Assembly (NCBI GenBank): GCA_948857205.1
Contig: CAQPRV010000145.1
Span: forward strand, 1-12,594
Length of the DNA stretch: 12,594 nucleotides
Direction: 5' to 3'
Source: an uncultured Clostridia bacterium
GTDB lineage: Bacteria; Bacillota; Clostridia; TANB77; CAG-508
The notes beneath the pieces were generated by a model. It searched no databases and was not told the DNA's origin. It saw nothing but the letters and a program-made list of their open reading frames with translations. A program made the translations under genes and the position numbers. Positions 1 through 7,041 of this stretch are shown here, piece after piece. Within the stretch, counting starts at the first letter, position 1; each line of letters starts with the position of its first letter.

Positions 1-44
1 AACACTCTTTTATATGATTATTATAATATTTTTTACTTGCTTTG

Positions 45-1913
45 TCAATTACTTATTTCTTTATTTGTTAAATTAGTATTTATTTTATTATTAACAATAT
101 TTGTATTAGACTTAATATTGTTTTGTTGTTTATTTATATCCTCTTGTTTAATTGCATCATTACTATTCTCTTTATTAGTATTCTCATTTTTTTGAGAATT
201 ATCAGATTCCTTTGACTTTGTATTTCTTAAAATAATTCTAGTCATTGCATCATAAGTATCTTTAGATAACAATTGGGTAGAAATCACCTTGCCATTTAGC
301 ATTTTAGTTATATAGGTTTCAGTTTTTAAACCATTAGCACCTTTTTGTTTTACTCTTTCTTTTCCTACAGGTAATGTATTATCGTCAACATATTTAGTAG
401 TGAATGGAATAGATGCAATAGTTTTAGTACTAAATGAAAAAGCATATTCTTTTTCCTCTTTAATTCCATAAAGTGATACTGTGGCTATCCCATTTTTTGC
501 ACTTGCAATAATCCTTATAGGATATTTTCGTGTATTCTTAAATTTAAAATCAGTCATTCCATAAACAACAGTAGCATCCCTACCAGCTGGAACATATGAT
601 GTAACAAATTGATGATTTCTTCTTTCTACAATTTCTAAATTTGCCATTAATGCAGAATTATATAATGTAGATGATATTTGGCAAATACCTCCACCAATTC
701 CATCAACAACTTCTCCATTTGAATAAACTTTAGCATTTTTATACCCAGTTTCTACTGATCTAACTCCTAAAGCTTTGTTATATGAAAAAGTTTCTCCAGG
801 CAATACTACTTTTTCATTAATTTTCTGACAAGCAATATTCAAATTAGTAGTTCTGCCTTTATTACTCACATCATATCTAGTAGTAAAAGTAGACAACTTA
901 TCTGGAAATGCTTCTGTTCCTATATCTTTTAGTGTAATTTTTGGCTTTGTAATTATAAGTGGAATTTCATACTCATCTTTTTCTTCTTGTAAGATAGTTT
1001 TTGCTGATTCAATATCAAAATTTACCCCTTCTACTTCTGGATAAACAGTAAATGGATTTTTTGTATAATATGCATCTTTTGTTTCTTTATATATTTCATC
1101 ATGAATTTTCTGTATATCAATATTTTGAGGTTCTTTATTTATAACTGGTATTTCAATATCATCTTCAATTATATTAATAATATTTAAATTATCTTTAACT
1201 TTATCTAGTAAAACTTGTGAATCTATATAAATTCCCTTTTTCCCTTTTGTGATTATTAATTTATCACCTTCTATTGAATAACTAGAATCTATTACAACAT
1301 CAGGAAGTTTTACTCCTATATCATCAATTGTCTGTTTAGTTATTTCTTCATTTAAGTTCATATTTACATCTATATTTTTCTTTCCAATAAGAGTAAATAA
1401 AATAACATAGTTATTAATAAAAATATTACTATTTTTACCTATTAAATAAGCTTCATCAACTGCTTTTTCCACTTCATAATTAACTTCCATAACAGTAAGA
1501 TTTAATGTTGTAACATAGTTCTCATATTTCAATCCTATTTCTTTTTCCTTTTTCGCTTGATATAAATTATTTAGCTTATCTATAGCTTCTGTTTTTGATA
1601 ACCCAGATATATCTATTCCTTCTATTGAAACTCCATTTATTATAGTTTCTTTACCTATATTTAAAATAGCAAAAATAGTTGATATAATCAATAAAAATAT
1701 TATAGAAAATATAGTTATAATTATTATTTTTATCTTTTTATTTTTATACTCTTTTGGATTTATATTATTATAGTTTGTTTTCTCTTTCTCCATCTTTTTA
1801 AATCTCTCTTTTTTATGCTTTCCCTTTATTGAGGTTTTATCTTGTTTTAAAATATTATCTTCTGTTCTATTTGTTACATCTCCCCTAACACTTTCTTTCA
1901 TATTTAATTTCAT
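45..1913 (-). CDS. VanW/G5-domain membrane-anchored cell-wall protein
   Basis: Predicted single-pass membrane protein acting on or binding the cell wall. Visible in the 622-aa product: a basic, polar cytoplasmic N-terminus (about 1-60), one membrane helix (about 61-86), two regions resembling the PG_binding_4/YoaR-type repeats (about 95-230 and 258-330), a VanW domain (about 345-485) with its GGGICQISSTLYN core (407-419) and the RRNHQFVTSYVPAGRDA stretch, a G5-like domain (about 486-562), and a low-complexity Asn/Lys/Gln tail (about 565-622). The ATG at 1913 follows AGGAAGG closely and is preceded by a consensus promoter. The gene is alone on its strand and divergent from the carbohydrate-binding gene. 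VanW proteins of this type are common in Clostridia and are not in themselves vancomycin resistance determinants; the exact biochemical role is unknown. Confidence 0.9.
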   Translation of the reverse strand: MKLNMKESVRGDVTNRTEDNILKQDKTSIKGKHKKERFKKMEKEKTNYNNINPKEYKNKKIKIIIITIFSIIFLLIISTIFAILNIGKETIINGVSIEGIDISGLSKTEAIDKLNNLYQAKKEKEIGLKYENYVTTLNLTVMEVNYEVEKAVDEAYLIGKNSNIFINNYVILFTLIGKKNIDVNMNLNEEITKQTIDDIGVKLPDVVIDSSYSIEGDKLIITKGKKGIYIDSQVLLDKVKDNLNIINIIEDDIEIPVINKEPQNIDIQKIHDEIYKETKDAYYTKNPFTVYPEVEGVNFDIESAKTILQEEKDEYEIPLIITKPKITLKDIGTEAFPDKLSTFTTRYDVSNKGRTTNLNIACQKINEKVVLPGETFSYNKALGVRSVETGYKNAKVYSNGEVVDGIGGGICQISSTLYNSALMANLEIVERRNHQFVTSYVPAGRDATVVYGMTDFKFKNTRKYPIRIIASAKNGIATVSLYGIKEEKEYAFSFSTKTIASIPFTTKYVDDNTLPVGKERVKQKGANGLKTETYITKMLNGKVISTQLLSKDTYDAMTRIILRNTKSKESDNSQKNENTNKENSNDAIKQEDINKQQNNIKSNTNIVNNKINTNLTNKEISN

Positions 1914-1993
1914 TCCTTCCTAAGGCACAAATCTGGTCAGAAAAGAATTAAATTTTTCAACCTTATTATCCCCTTATTAAATATTACACTTTT

Positions 1994-2022
1994 AATATAC
2001 CATAAATGACCTTTTTTGACAA
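1994..2022 (-). promoter_or_regulatory. Sigma-A promoter of the VanW gene
   Basis: Read on the minus strand: -35 TTGTCA (2022-2017), a 17-bp spacer, and -10 TATATT (1999-1994). This leaves a leader of roughly 75 nt before the ATG at 1913. Together with the plus-strand promoter near 2197 it forms a divergent intergenic region; in the bases between the two (about 2023-2196) I see only AT-rich sequence and no further element. Confidence 0.7.
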
Positions 2023-2196
2023 TAATTGTGTTTATTATAAATAAAGATTTAATTCCAATACTTACACTATTTCTAAAACTTATAGTAACACTATATTCTT
2101 AATTATTACTATAATATGTACGTTTTAAATTATTATTACATTTGAATTTTTATCAAAAAAGGAATATTACATTTTATTTACAATTTTAAAAAATAC

Positions 2197-2225
2197 TTGA
2201 ATAATGTAGAATTTAATATTATAAT
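2197..2225 (+). promoter_or_regulatory. Sigma-A promoter of the carbohydrate-binding gene
   Basis: TTGAAT (2197-2202), a 17-bp spacer, and a perfect TATAAT (2220-2225). The start site would fall near 2232, giving a leader of about 30 nt that contains AAGGAGAG (2246-2253) before the ATG at 2261. Confidence 0.75.
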
Positions 2226-2260
2226 GTGAATAGCAAAAGATAAATAAGGAGAGAATATCA

Positions 2261-2734
2261 ATGGAATTAACTAAAAACATATTTTTTAATACTGATAAAT
2301 TAGTTGAGAATAGTAAAGTTAAAATATCATATACAGGAAAGCTTTTTCAAGATTATTCTGAAGAAGTTTCAATTCATTATGGATTTGGATTAAATTGGGA
2401 AAACGTTAAAGATATAAAAATGGAAAAAACAGATTTAGGATTTCAAGCTGAAATAAACTTATTAGAAGGTGAATCATTTAATTTCTGTTTTAAAAATGAG
2501 AACAATGAATGGGATAATAATGATAGTCAAAATTATATCTTTCCATTAGAAAAAGTAAATAAAGAATTACTAGTATTAGAAGATGAACAAGTCTCTCTAG
2601 GTACTGCAAAAAAATTAAGAAAATCATATTTATGGAGTAAAAAAATACGTTTAGCAGTATATAAAATAATTACATATTTTCCAAAACTTATATCTGGAAA
2701 TTATTCAAGAAAAAAAGTAACATCTCAAAATTAA
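2261..2734 (+). CDS. Carbohydrate-binding protein, CBM25/53-like
   Basis: A 157-aa protein without signal peptide or membrane helix. Residues about 18-93 form a starch/glycogen-type carbohydrate-binding module of the CBM25/CBM53 group. The hallmarks are the HYGFGLNW stretch (39-46) and FCFKNENNEWDNND (75-88) followed by NY (91-92), matching the family pattern F-x-F-x-N-x-x-x-x-W-D-N-N...NY. The C-terminal third (about 115-157) is strongly basic with aromatic residues and resembles no domain I know; it could bind membrane or nucleic acid, but this is inference. It has its own consensus promoter, a good SD (AAGGAGAG) and a strong terminator directly after the stop, so it is a single-gene unit. 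Without an export signal it would act in the cytoplasm, perhaps on storage glycogen. Confidence 0.85.
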   Translation: MELTKNIFFNTDKLVENSKVKISYTGKLFQDYSEEVSIHYGFGLNWENVKDIKMEKTDLGFQAEINLLEGESFNFCFKNENNEWDNNDSQNYIFPLEKVNKELLVLEDEQVSLGTAKKLRKSYLWSKKIRLAVYKIITYFPKLISGNYSRKKVTSQN

Positions 2735-2773
2735 AATAAAAAACAACCTGAATTGAGTTGTTTTTTATTTTTC
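2735..2773. terminator. Bidirectional Rho-independent terminator
   Basis: A perfect 13-bp stem (2735-2747 with 2757-2769) encloses a 9-nt loop; the arms are A-rich on the left and T-rich on the right, so either strand ends in a U-tract. It begins on the base after the CBM gene stop and also lies downstream of the SDR gene on the opposite strand, so it probably serves both convergent genes. Confidence 0.85.
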
Positions 2774-2805
2774 TCTAATTTATCGTTTGATGTGAGTTTT
2801 CTAAT

Positions 2806-2846
2806 ATAAGGCTATAATCTCAAAGAGCTAGAGATTATAGCCTTAT
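2806..2846 (-). terminator. 16-bp hairpin overlapping the SDR stop codon
   Basis: A perfect 16-bp inverted repeat (2806-2821 with 2831-2846) with a 9-nt loop. The 3' part overlaps the stop codon of the minus-strand SDR gene (2843-2845). Neither side carries a proper U-tract, so it may be an mRNA 3'-end stabiliser or a weak terminator ahead of the stronger hairpin at 2735-2773. The stem is perfect; its role is inferred. Confidence 0.55.
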
Positions 2847-3574
2847 GTTATAATCCACCCACCATTTATGGAAATGATCTGACCTGTAGTAAAATCGTCA
2901 TCAACTAGCCAAATTATACATTTAGCAATATCTTCAACCTTTCCAATTCGCCCTAAAGGAGTTACTTCCTTTAACTCTAATAATTCTTCTTTAGATAATT
3001 TTGAATTCATGCTTGTATTAATTAAGCCTGGAGCTATTGAATTAACTCTAATATTAGATGGGCCTAGTTCTTTTGCAAGTGCTTTTGTTAAGCCATCCAT
3101 CCCTGCTTTCGAAATTGAATAAATTACTTCTAGTGAACCACCTACTATTCCCCAAATTGATGAAATATTTATAATACATCCTTTTTTGTTATGTATCATA
3201 TTTGGAATAACTTCTTGTGACATCGCAAAAGCTGAATACAAATTATTTTTTATTATTCTATCCCAATCTTCATCAGTTTCATCTGTAAACAGTTTATACT
3301 CCGAAATCCCTGCATTATTTATTAGAATATCTATTTTATTATAGTTATTCAAAGTATAATTTACTAATAACTTTATTTCCTCTCTTTTAGATACATCAGC
3401 TTTAAATATATCTATATCAATATTTTCTTTTTTTAATTCTTCTTTTAATTTTTTTGCTTCTTCTTCAGATTTATTATAATTTGCTATTACTTTTATTCCG
3501 TTTTTCGCTAAAGTCTTTGCTATCTCTCTGCCAATCCCTTTTGATGCACCTGTTACTATTGCAATTCTTTCCAT
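2843..3574 (-). CDS. SDR-family NAD(P)-dependent oxidoreductase (FabG/YmfI-like)
   Basis: A 243-aa classical short-chain dehydrogenase/reductase of normal family length. Visible are the Rossmann cofactor motif TGASKGIG (8-15), D60-V61 (adenine-contacting position), NNAG (86-89), the active-site Asn region NN (110-111), Ser139, and Tyr152-x-x-x-Lys156, followed by the PG motif (182-183) and the C-terminal SINGG (235-239). It is annotated broadly as 3-oxoacyl-ACP reductase-like. The SSIWG active-site stretch with the GLTKALAKELGPSNIRVN segment recalls the YmfI branch, which reduces 5-aminopentanonyl-modified elongation factor P in Bacillus, but this is a recollection of the family and not proof. 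It is a single gene with its own promoter (3642-3670), SD GGAAGGAT before the ATG at 3574, and a palindrome in its leader suggesting regulation. Confidence 0.88.
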   Translation of the reverse strand: MERIAIVTGASKGIGREIAKTLAKNGIKVIANYNKSEEEAKKLKEELKKENIDIDIFKADVSKREEIKLLVNYTLNNYNKIDILINNAGISEYKLFTDETDEDWDRIIKNNLYSAFAMSQEVIPNMIHNKKGCIINISSIWGIVGGSLEVIYSISKAGMDGLTKALAKELGPSNIRVNSIAPGLINTSMNSKLSKEELLELKEVTPLGRIGKVEDIAKCIIWLVDDDFTTGQIISINGGWIIT

Positions 3575-3597
3575 ATTAATTTATCCTTCCATTTAAT

Positions 3598-3625
3598 CTT
3601 AAATAAAATTATAATTTTATTTAAG
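3598..3625. promoter_or_regulatory. 28-bp palindrome in the SDR leader (candidate operator)
   Basis: Two perfect 13-bp arms (3598-3610 and 3613-3625) around a 2-bp centre, located between the -10 element and the ribosome binding site of the SDR gene. The very short loop makes a DNA operator for a dimeric repressor more likely than a standard terminator, though cruciform or leader-RNA pairing cannot be excluded. Confidence 0.5.
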
Positions 3626-3641
3626 GTTACTTATTTTTTAT

Positions 3642-3670
3642 ATTATATAGATTTTCTCATCTTTTTTCAA
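3642..3670 (-). promoter_or_regulatory. Sigma-A promoter of the SDR gene
   Basis: Read on the minus strand: -35 TTGAAA (3670-3665), a 17-bp spacer, and a perfect -10 TATAAT (3647-3642). The transcript would start near 3635, just upstream of the 28-bp palindrome. Confidence 0.75.
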
Positions 3671-3688
3671 CATGGATAAATTAATACA

Positions 3689-3729
3689 TAAAAAATTCCC
3701 CCTAAAATTTTATTAATTAGCAATTTTAG
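3689..3729 (-). terminator. Probable terminator of the sigma/anti-sigma operon
   Basis: On the minus strand an 8-bp AT-rich stem (3729-3722 with 3709-3702) is followed by a G-run and then six T residues (about 3695-3690), directly after the anti-sigma stop codon at 3731. The stem is weak in GC, which is normal for this genome. Confidence 0.5.
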
Positions 3730-3730
3730 T

Positions 3731-4792
3731 TTATATTTTATTTAATATAAAAGTTGTAGCTTGACCATCTAAATTAATAACCTTTAAAATAAAACTACTC
3801 AAATCTTTAACTTCATCTCTAATATCTATCCAAGCAAAATATCTATTTGAATTTCCTATACAATTAATGTCATTTTTATTTGAATACAATTTATTATAAT
3901 TATTATCTAATATTTCGAAATCATAACCCATACAATTAAAATCTTTACAGTTAAAAGTTATTCCTAAACCTGTATTAGTTAAAATAACTTTTTCTAAACT
4001 TAAATTAGCATCTTTTGTTAAATTCTTAAAAGAATAATTTGTTACTTTTCTATTGCTAAATTTATCCTCAATTTTTAAATTTAAATTATAATTCCCTTCA
4101 ACTTCCTTTGTTGTAACTTCTCCATTTATTATAGTATATAAGGTAATCTTATCAAAACTAATAAAAACTTCCTCCATATTGGGAAAACTTGGAGATACTA
4201 ATACAACTGCTGTTTTTATTTCATTATCCTTTATTTTTTCTATTTTATTAAATCTCATAGATGTAGCAATATTTTTAGTCCATATTTTTTCATCTTCACT
4301 ATCTATATATATTTGATTTCCATTTTCATCTTTTATTTTTAATCCTGAAATTGATATATTATTAAATTCATCAATTTTAAAATCTGTAATAAAATCTAAA
4401 GAAAATATCATATTAATATCATTTAATAAAGAATATTCCAATTTATAAGCTATATCTCTTGATTTAATATAATCTTCTTTATTGTATTGCAAATAATTTT
4501 CTGATATTGCAGATTCTATTTGTTCTGCTCCAATACCATGTTCATGTAAGTTGAATATTTTTTTTATATAATTATTTATATCTTTTGAAAAAACAATTCC
4601 TGTTGTTAAAATAATACTTGCACATAATCCAGCTACAATTTTATAATATTTATTATAATATTTTTTTTCTGATTCTTTGTCATTTTCTTTGTATAAATTA
4701 TTTGTAGTTTCAATTATTATATTTCCCATTTCCTTTGGTATGTTTTTTGAATTTATAGTTTTAGAGATTATTTCATTTATTGAATTTTTCAT
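3731..4792 (-). CDS. Membrane-bound anti-sigma factor, DUF4179-like
   Basis: A 353-aa protein with a cytoplasmic N-terminus of about 50 residues, one membrane helix (about 51-69) and a large extracytoplasmic beta-rich part. The segment after the helix (FSKDINNYIKKIFN, 68-81, leading into an acidic helix around 88-110) is like the DUF4179 family, whose members pair with ECF sigma factors in Firmicutes. No zinc-binding HxxxCxxC anti-sigma motif is present in the N-terminus. Its start overlaps the 3' end of the ECF sigma gene by 20 nt, with a GGAGG ribosome binding site inside the sigma gene, so the two are translationally coupled. Inferred role: hold the sigma factor at the membrane and release it on an external signal. 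The identity of the signal is not visible. Confidence 0.75.
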   Translation of the reverse strand: MKNSINEIISKTINSKNIPKEMGNIIIETTNNLYKENDKESEKKYYNKYYKIVAGLCASIILTTGIVFSKDINNYIKKIFNLHEHGIGAEQIESAISENYLQYNKEDYIKSRDIAYKLEYSLLNDINMIFSLDFITDFKIDEFNNISISGLKIKDENGNQIYIDSEDEKIWTKNIATSMRFNKIEKIKDNEIKTAVVLVSPSFPNMEEVFISFDKITLYTIINGEVTTKEVEGNYNLNLKIEDKFSNRKVTNYSFKNLTKDANLSLEKVILTNTGLGITFNCKDFNCMGYDFEILDNNYNKLYSNKNDINCIGNSNRYFAWIDIRDEVKDLSSFILKVINLDGQATTFILNKI

Positions 4793-5309
4793 AATTATTT
4801 TCCTCCAAATCTTTTTTTATTTTATTTTTCGACCTCTTTATTATACTTTTAATTGTATTTTCTTTAATTTTCATTACTTTTGCAATTTCTTTTGTAGTGT
4901 ATAAATTTTCATAATATAAAATCATAATAATTTTTTCTCTGTTTTTTAAACATGCTAATAATTCTTTAAATTTTATATTACTATCTATATCTTTTTCGTA
5001 AAACTCTTTGTTTTCATACTTCTCAGAATTTTCAATTGGTATTAGATTTATTTTATTTTTTTTATTATATATTTTGTAACATTCATTTATTAATACTTTA
5101 ATTATCCAGTATTTTAAAGAGTCTTTTGATTTTAATTGATGTAAATTTTTATATGTATAATACATTGTTTCTTGTATTGCATCTAAGGAATCTTCTTTAT
5201 TTCCTGTTTTTGATAAAGCTATTCTATATAAGTCCTTTTGTATTTGTAAAAATATTAAAGAAAATGCATCTTTATCACCTTTTAGTGCTTCTTCTAGTAA
5301 ATTATCCAT
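4773..5309 (-). CDS. ECF-type RNA polymerase sigma factor
   Basis: A 178-aa sigma-70 family protein of the extracytoplasmic function group, normal length. Sigma-2 region about residues 10-80 (core DAIQETMYYTYKNLHQL, 43-59); sigma-4 region about 115-170, with a helix-turn-helix around YTTKEIAKVMKIKENTIKSI (138-157) followed by a basic helix. There are no extra C-terminal domains. The ATG at 5309 follows a purine-rich GAAGGGAAGG SD. It is the first gene of a two-gene operon with the overlapping membrane anti-sigma protein. I could not identify a convincing sigma-A or ECF-type autoregulated promoter upstream; a 10-bp palindrome (AATCGCGATT, 5383-5392) lies about 75 bases before the start. Confidence 0.88.
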   Translation of the reverse strand: MDNLLEEALKGDKDAFSLIFLQIQKDLYRIALSKTGNKEDSLDAIQETMYYTYKNLHQLKSKDSLKYWIIKVLINECYKIYNKKNKINLIPIENSEKYENKEFYEKDIDSNIKFKELLACLKNREKIIMILYYENLYTTKEIAKVMKIKENTIKSIIKRSKNKIKKDLEENNYEKFNK

Positions 5310-5412
5310 TGCTTTCTTTTCCTTCCCTTCGATTTATATATATTTTTTATTATTTATTTTTGTGAATTTTATTCATTAGTGTAATCGCGATTCTATTTAA
5401 TAGATAATTATT

Positions 5413-5467
5413 ATATAAAAAAAGTTGCATTTCTTCTAAATTTAAATTTATAATATAAAAAAAGTTG
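5413..5467. repeat. Pair of 15-bp direct repeats
   Basis: The 15-mer ATATAAAAAAAGTTG occurs at 5413-5427 and again at 5453-5467, 40 bp apart (close to four helical turns). They lie between the ECF sigma gene and the broken C39 peptidase tail. They could be a small duplication or paired binding sites upstream of the sigma gene; only the repeat itself is seen. Confidence 0.45.
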
Positions 5468-5470
5468 TGT

Positions 5471-5566
5471 CTATTTATAACTTTCTATATATAAAGCTTT
5501 TGCAATATAAGGAATTATTTCTTTAAAATGATACCAACCTGAACTTTTACTATCATTTTTTCCACC
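5471..5566 (-). pseudogene. Out-of-frame C-terminal tail of the C39-like peptidase
   Basis: In the frame next to the peptidase gene the minus strand encodes 31 residues starting GGKNDSKSSGWYHF and ending in IIPYIAKALYIESYK, then a stop at 5471-5473. SGWY followed by a helix with PYIAKALYIES is how C39-like family members normally end, so this is the displaced C-terminus of the gene at 5553-6221, separated by a frameshift close to the A6 run at 5556-5561. Confidence 0.75.
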
Positions 5567-6221
5567 GATTTGGATTTGAAACATACACCATATCTTTATC
5601 ATCAGTTGCTAGTAGAACCATATAATGTGAAGCAGTAGTCCAACGATTATCGTGTGGATGATTCCATACACAAATTAAAATGGGCCTATTGGTTTTTAAA
5701 TGTTCTTGCAACTTTTCTTTAGATAAGTGAAAACTATCATAATAAAAATCTGTATTTTTAATATTAAATGTATTGGACAATTCTTTTGAAAGTTTATCAT
5801 AATCTAATACAGGATAATATTTCTGTCTAAGGTCTTCTGGATTATATTTTTTATTATATCCACTTAAAATAATTGCAAGTGCAGTAATGCCACAACCATT
5901 CTCTGCCATAGTGCCACCCCAATATTGATTATTCTTCCAAGAAGAATTACTATTTTGTTTATACTCAATATATATCTTTTTATGATTGTCAATACTTGTA
6001 AATGTAGTAAAATAACCATCTTTATTTGTTACTTCTTCTTGTCCTATTCCAAAATAATTTTTATTTACATCTTGTTTAATTATTTTATATTCTAAAGTGT
6101 TAGTTACTTTAGAAATAAATCTATTCAAGTTATAAGATATATCACTAAATGAAATATTTCTAAAAAATAGATATACTCCTAAAATTATTATTAATAGTAT
6201 CAATATTCTTTTTTTCTTCAT
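5553..6221 (-). CDS. Membrane-anchored C39-like cysteine peptidase, C-terminus frameshifted
   Basis: A 222-aa product with an N-terminal signal anchor (about 4-20), a linker, and a C39-like papain-fold peptidase domain (peptidase_C39_2 type). Visible catalytic candidates are Cys110 in ENGCGITALA, His199 in SHYMVLL and Asn216 in VSNPN, with Gln99 preceding the Cys as a possible oxyanion residue. It is probably extracytoplasmic. The reading frame ends immediately after NPN with RWKK and a stop, while the expected family ending is present in another frame at 5471-5566. The mutation needs one base lost (or two gained), most simply within the A6 run. All three catalytic residues precede the break, so activity may persist. 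The ATG at 6221 has a good AGGAGGA SD. It is a single gene, and its substrate is unknown. Confidence 0.8.
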   Translation of the reverse strand: MKKKRILILLIIILGVYLFFRNISFSDISYNLNRFISKVTNTLEYKIIKQDVNKNYFGIGQEEVTNKDGYFTTFTSIDNHKKIYIEYKQNSNSSWKNNQYWGGTMAENGCGITALAIILSGYNKKYNPEDLRQKYYPVLDYDKLSKELSNTFNIKNTDFYYDSFHLSKEKLQEHLKTNRPILICVWNHPHDNRWTTASHYMVLLATDDKDMVYVSNPNRWKK

Positions 6222-6377
6222 TTATGTTCCTCCTATTTCTTGTAAACTATTTATATTATAAAACTAAATGAAAAAAAAAGTTTTAAAGAATGATTAAATA
6301 AATCTTAACCTTTCCTTAAATTTCAACAAAGATATAGTAAATATTAAATTAAAATATTAAAAATTTTATAAAAACTA

Positions 6378-6408
6378 TTGACTGATAGTTACTATCGATT
6401 TATATAAT
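6378..6408 (+). promoter_or_regulatory. MerR-type promoter with dyad in a 19-bp spacer
   Basis: TTGACT (6378-6383), a 19-bp spacer and a perfect TATAAT (6403-6408). The spacer contains a perfect dyad GATAGT-T-ACTATC (6384-6396). A 19-bp spacer with a central dyad is the hallmark of promoters activated by MerR-family regulators; a TetR-type operator is the main alternative. No regulator gene is adjacent. It drives a reductase gene that is now broken. Confidence 0.55.
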
Positions 6409-6445
6409 ATCACTTTATAATAAAAATCAAGGAGGAATGAAAAAA

Positions 6446-6829
6446 ATGGAATATGTAACTTTATGTAATGGAATAAAAATGCCTAAAAACGGATATGGTG
6501 TATATCAATAGCCAAGGAGGATTGTGAAAGATGTGTAATAGATACAATCAAAGTTGGAATAGAATGATTGATATAGCACAAAGTTATTTTAATGAAGAAG
6601 AAGTTGGATATGCAATTCAAAAAGCAATAAAAAAAGTCTTGTGGAAAGAGAAGGATTATTTATCACATCAAAAGTATGGATAGATAACTATGGATATGAA
6701 AAATGCAAAAACTTTGTACTGAAATCAATGAAAAAGTTAAAAGTAGATTATTTAGATTTAATGTTATTACATCAACCATTTATCGATTATTATGGAGCAT
6801 ATAAAGCATTAGAAGATTTAAATGAATAA
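6446..6829 (+). pseudogene. Aldo/keto reductase pseudogene
   Basis: Remnant of an aldo/keto reductase (normally about 270-280 aa; about 125 aa remain). Reading across frames gives MEYVTLCNGIKMPKNGYGVYQ (6446-6508, then TAG), then AKEDCERCVIDTIKVG (6511-6558), then RMIDIAQSYFNEEEVGYAIQKAIKK (6561-6635), then LVEREGLFITSKVW and on to EDLNE (6638-6826, stop 6827-6829). Family landmarks are the MID-A-Q-SYFNEEEVG region carrying the usual D and Y active-site positions, the Lys in TSKVW, and the LDLMLLHQP block with the conserved His. Three frameshifts are present: after 6508, around 6559, and at an A7 run (6629-6635). The TIM barrel is cut off after the LLHQP strand. The gene still has an SD (AAGGAGGA, 6429-6436) and a regulated-looking promoter. 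The damage is too extensive for a functional enzyme. Confidence 0.85.
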
Positions 6830-6941
6830 AAAAATAGTAATGTGAATATTTTTAATAATTATATTGATAATTTTAGGACTTATAGGTTATGCAAAATATA
6901 ACAACAATCAAAGTGAAAATAAGGATAATCAGAAATTGTAA
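6822..6941 (+). pseudogene. Stub of a second membrane-anchored gene with in-frame UGA
   Basis: A 40-codon frame beginning ATG AAT AAA overlaps the end of the reductase remnant: MNKKIVM, a UGA codon, then a hydrophobic stretch IFLIIILIILGLIGYA, then a polar Asn/Lys-rich linker and stop (6939-6941). This is the typical start of a lipoprotein-like or membrane-anchored protein (signal anchor plus linker) without its domain. The UGA sits where a Trp codon (UGG) would make sense. There is no SD in front of the ATG. Probably debris; the original protein cannot be identified. Confidence 0.4.
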
Positions 6942-7041
6942 TTTGCGTATATAGTTCTATAAATAAACTATAAATAAACAAACTGCGGAATTAATCTTTT
7001 TATCTTATTTATGATTTCCCAAAATTCTTATTATAATCTTC

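Noticed and set aside
45..1913. VanW as evidence for glycopeptide resistance
   Set aside because: The protein is the widespread YoaR/VanW-G5 wall-protein type, and no vanR/S/H/A/X-like genes are present.
4677..5365. Plus-strand frames opposite the sigma/anti-sigma genes (4677-4904 and 5126-5365)
   Set aside because: Low-complexity Phe/Ile/Leu translations of the antisense strand of real AT-rich genes, without SD.
6641..6829. A separate 62-aa protein
   Set aside because: It is the fourth frame segment of the aldo/keto reductase pseudogene, with homology continuing upstream in other frames.
6843..6845. In-frame UGA read as Trp (alternative code)
   Set aside because: Several genes in the window end in UGA or would be disrupted by reading it as sense (for example the coupling protein stop at 10277-10279), and the UGA sits in a truncated stub next to a pseudogene.
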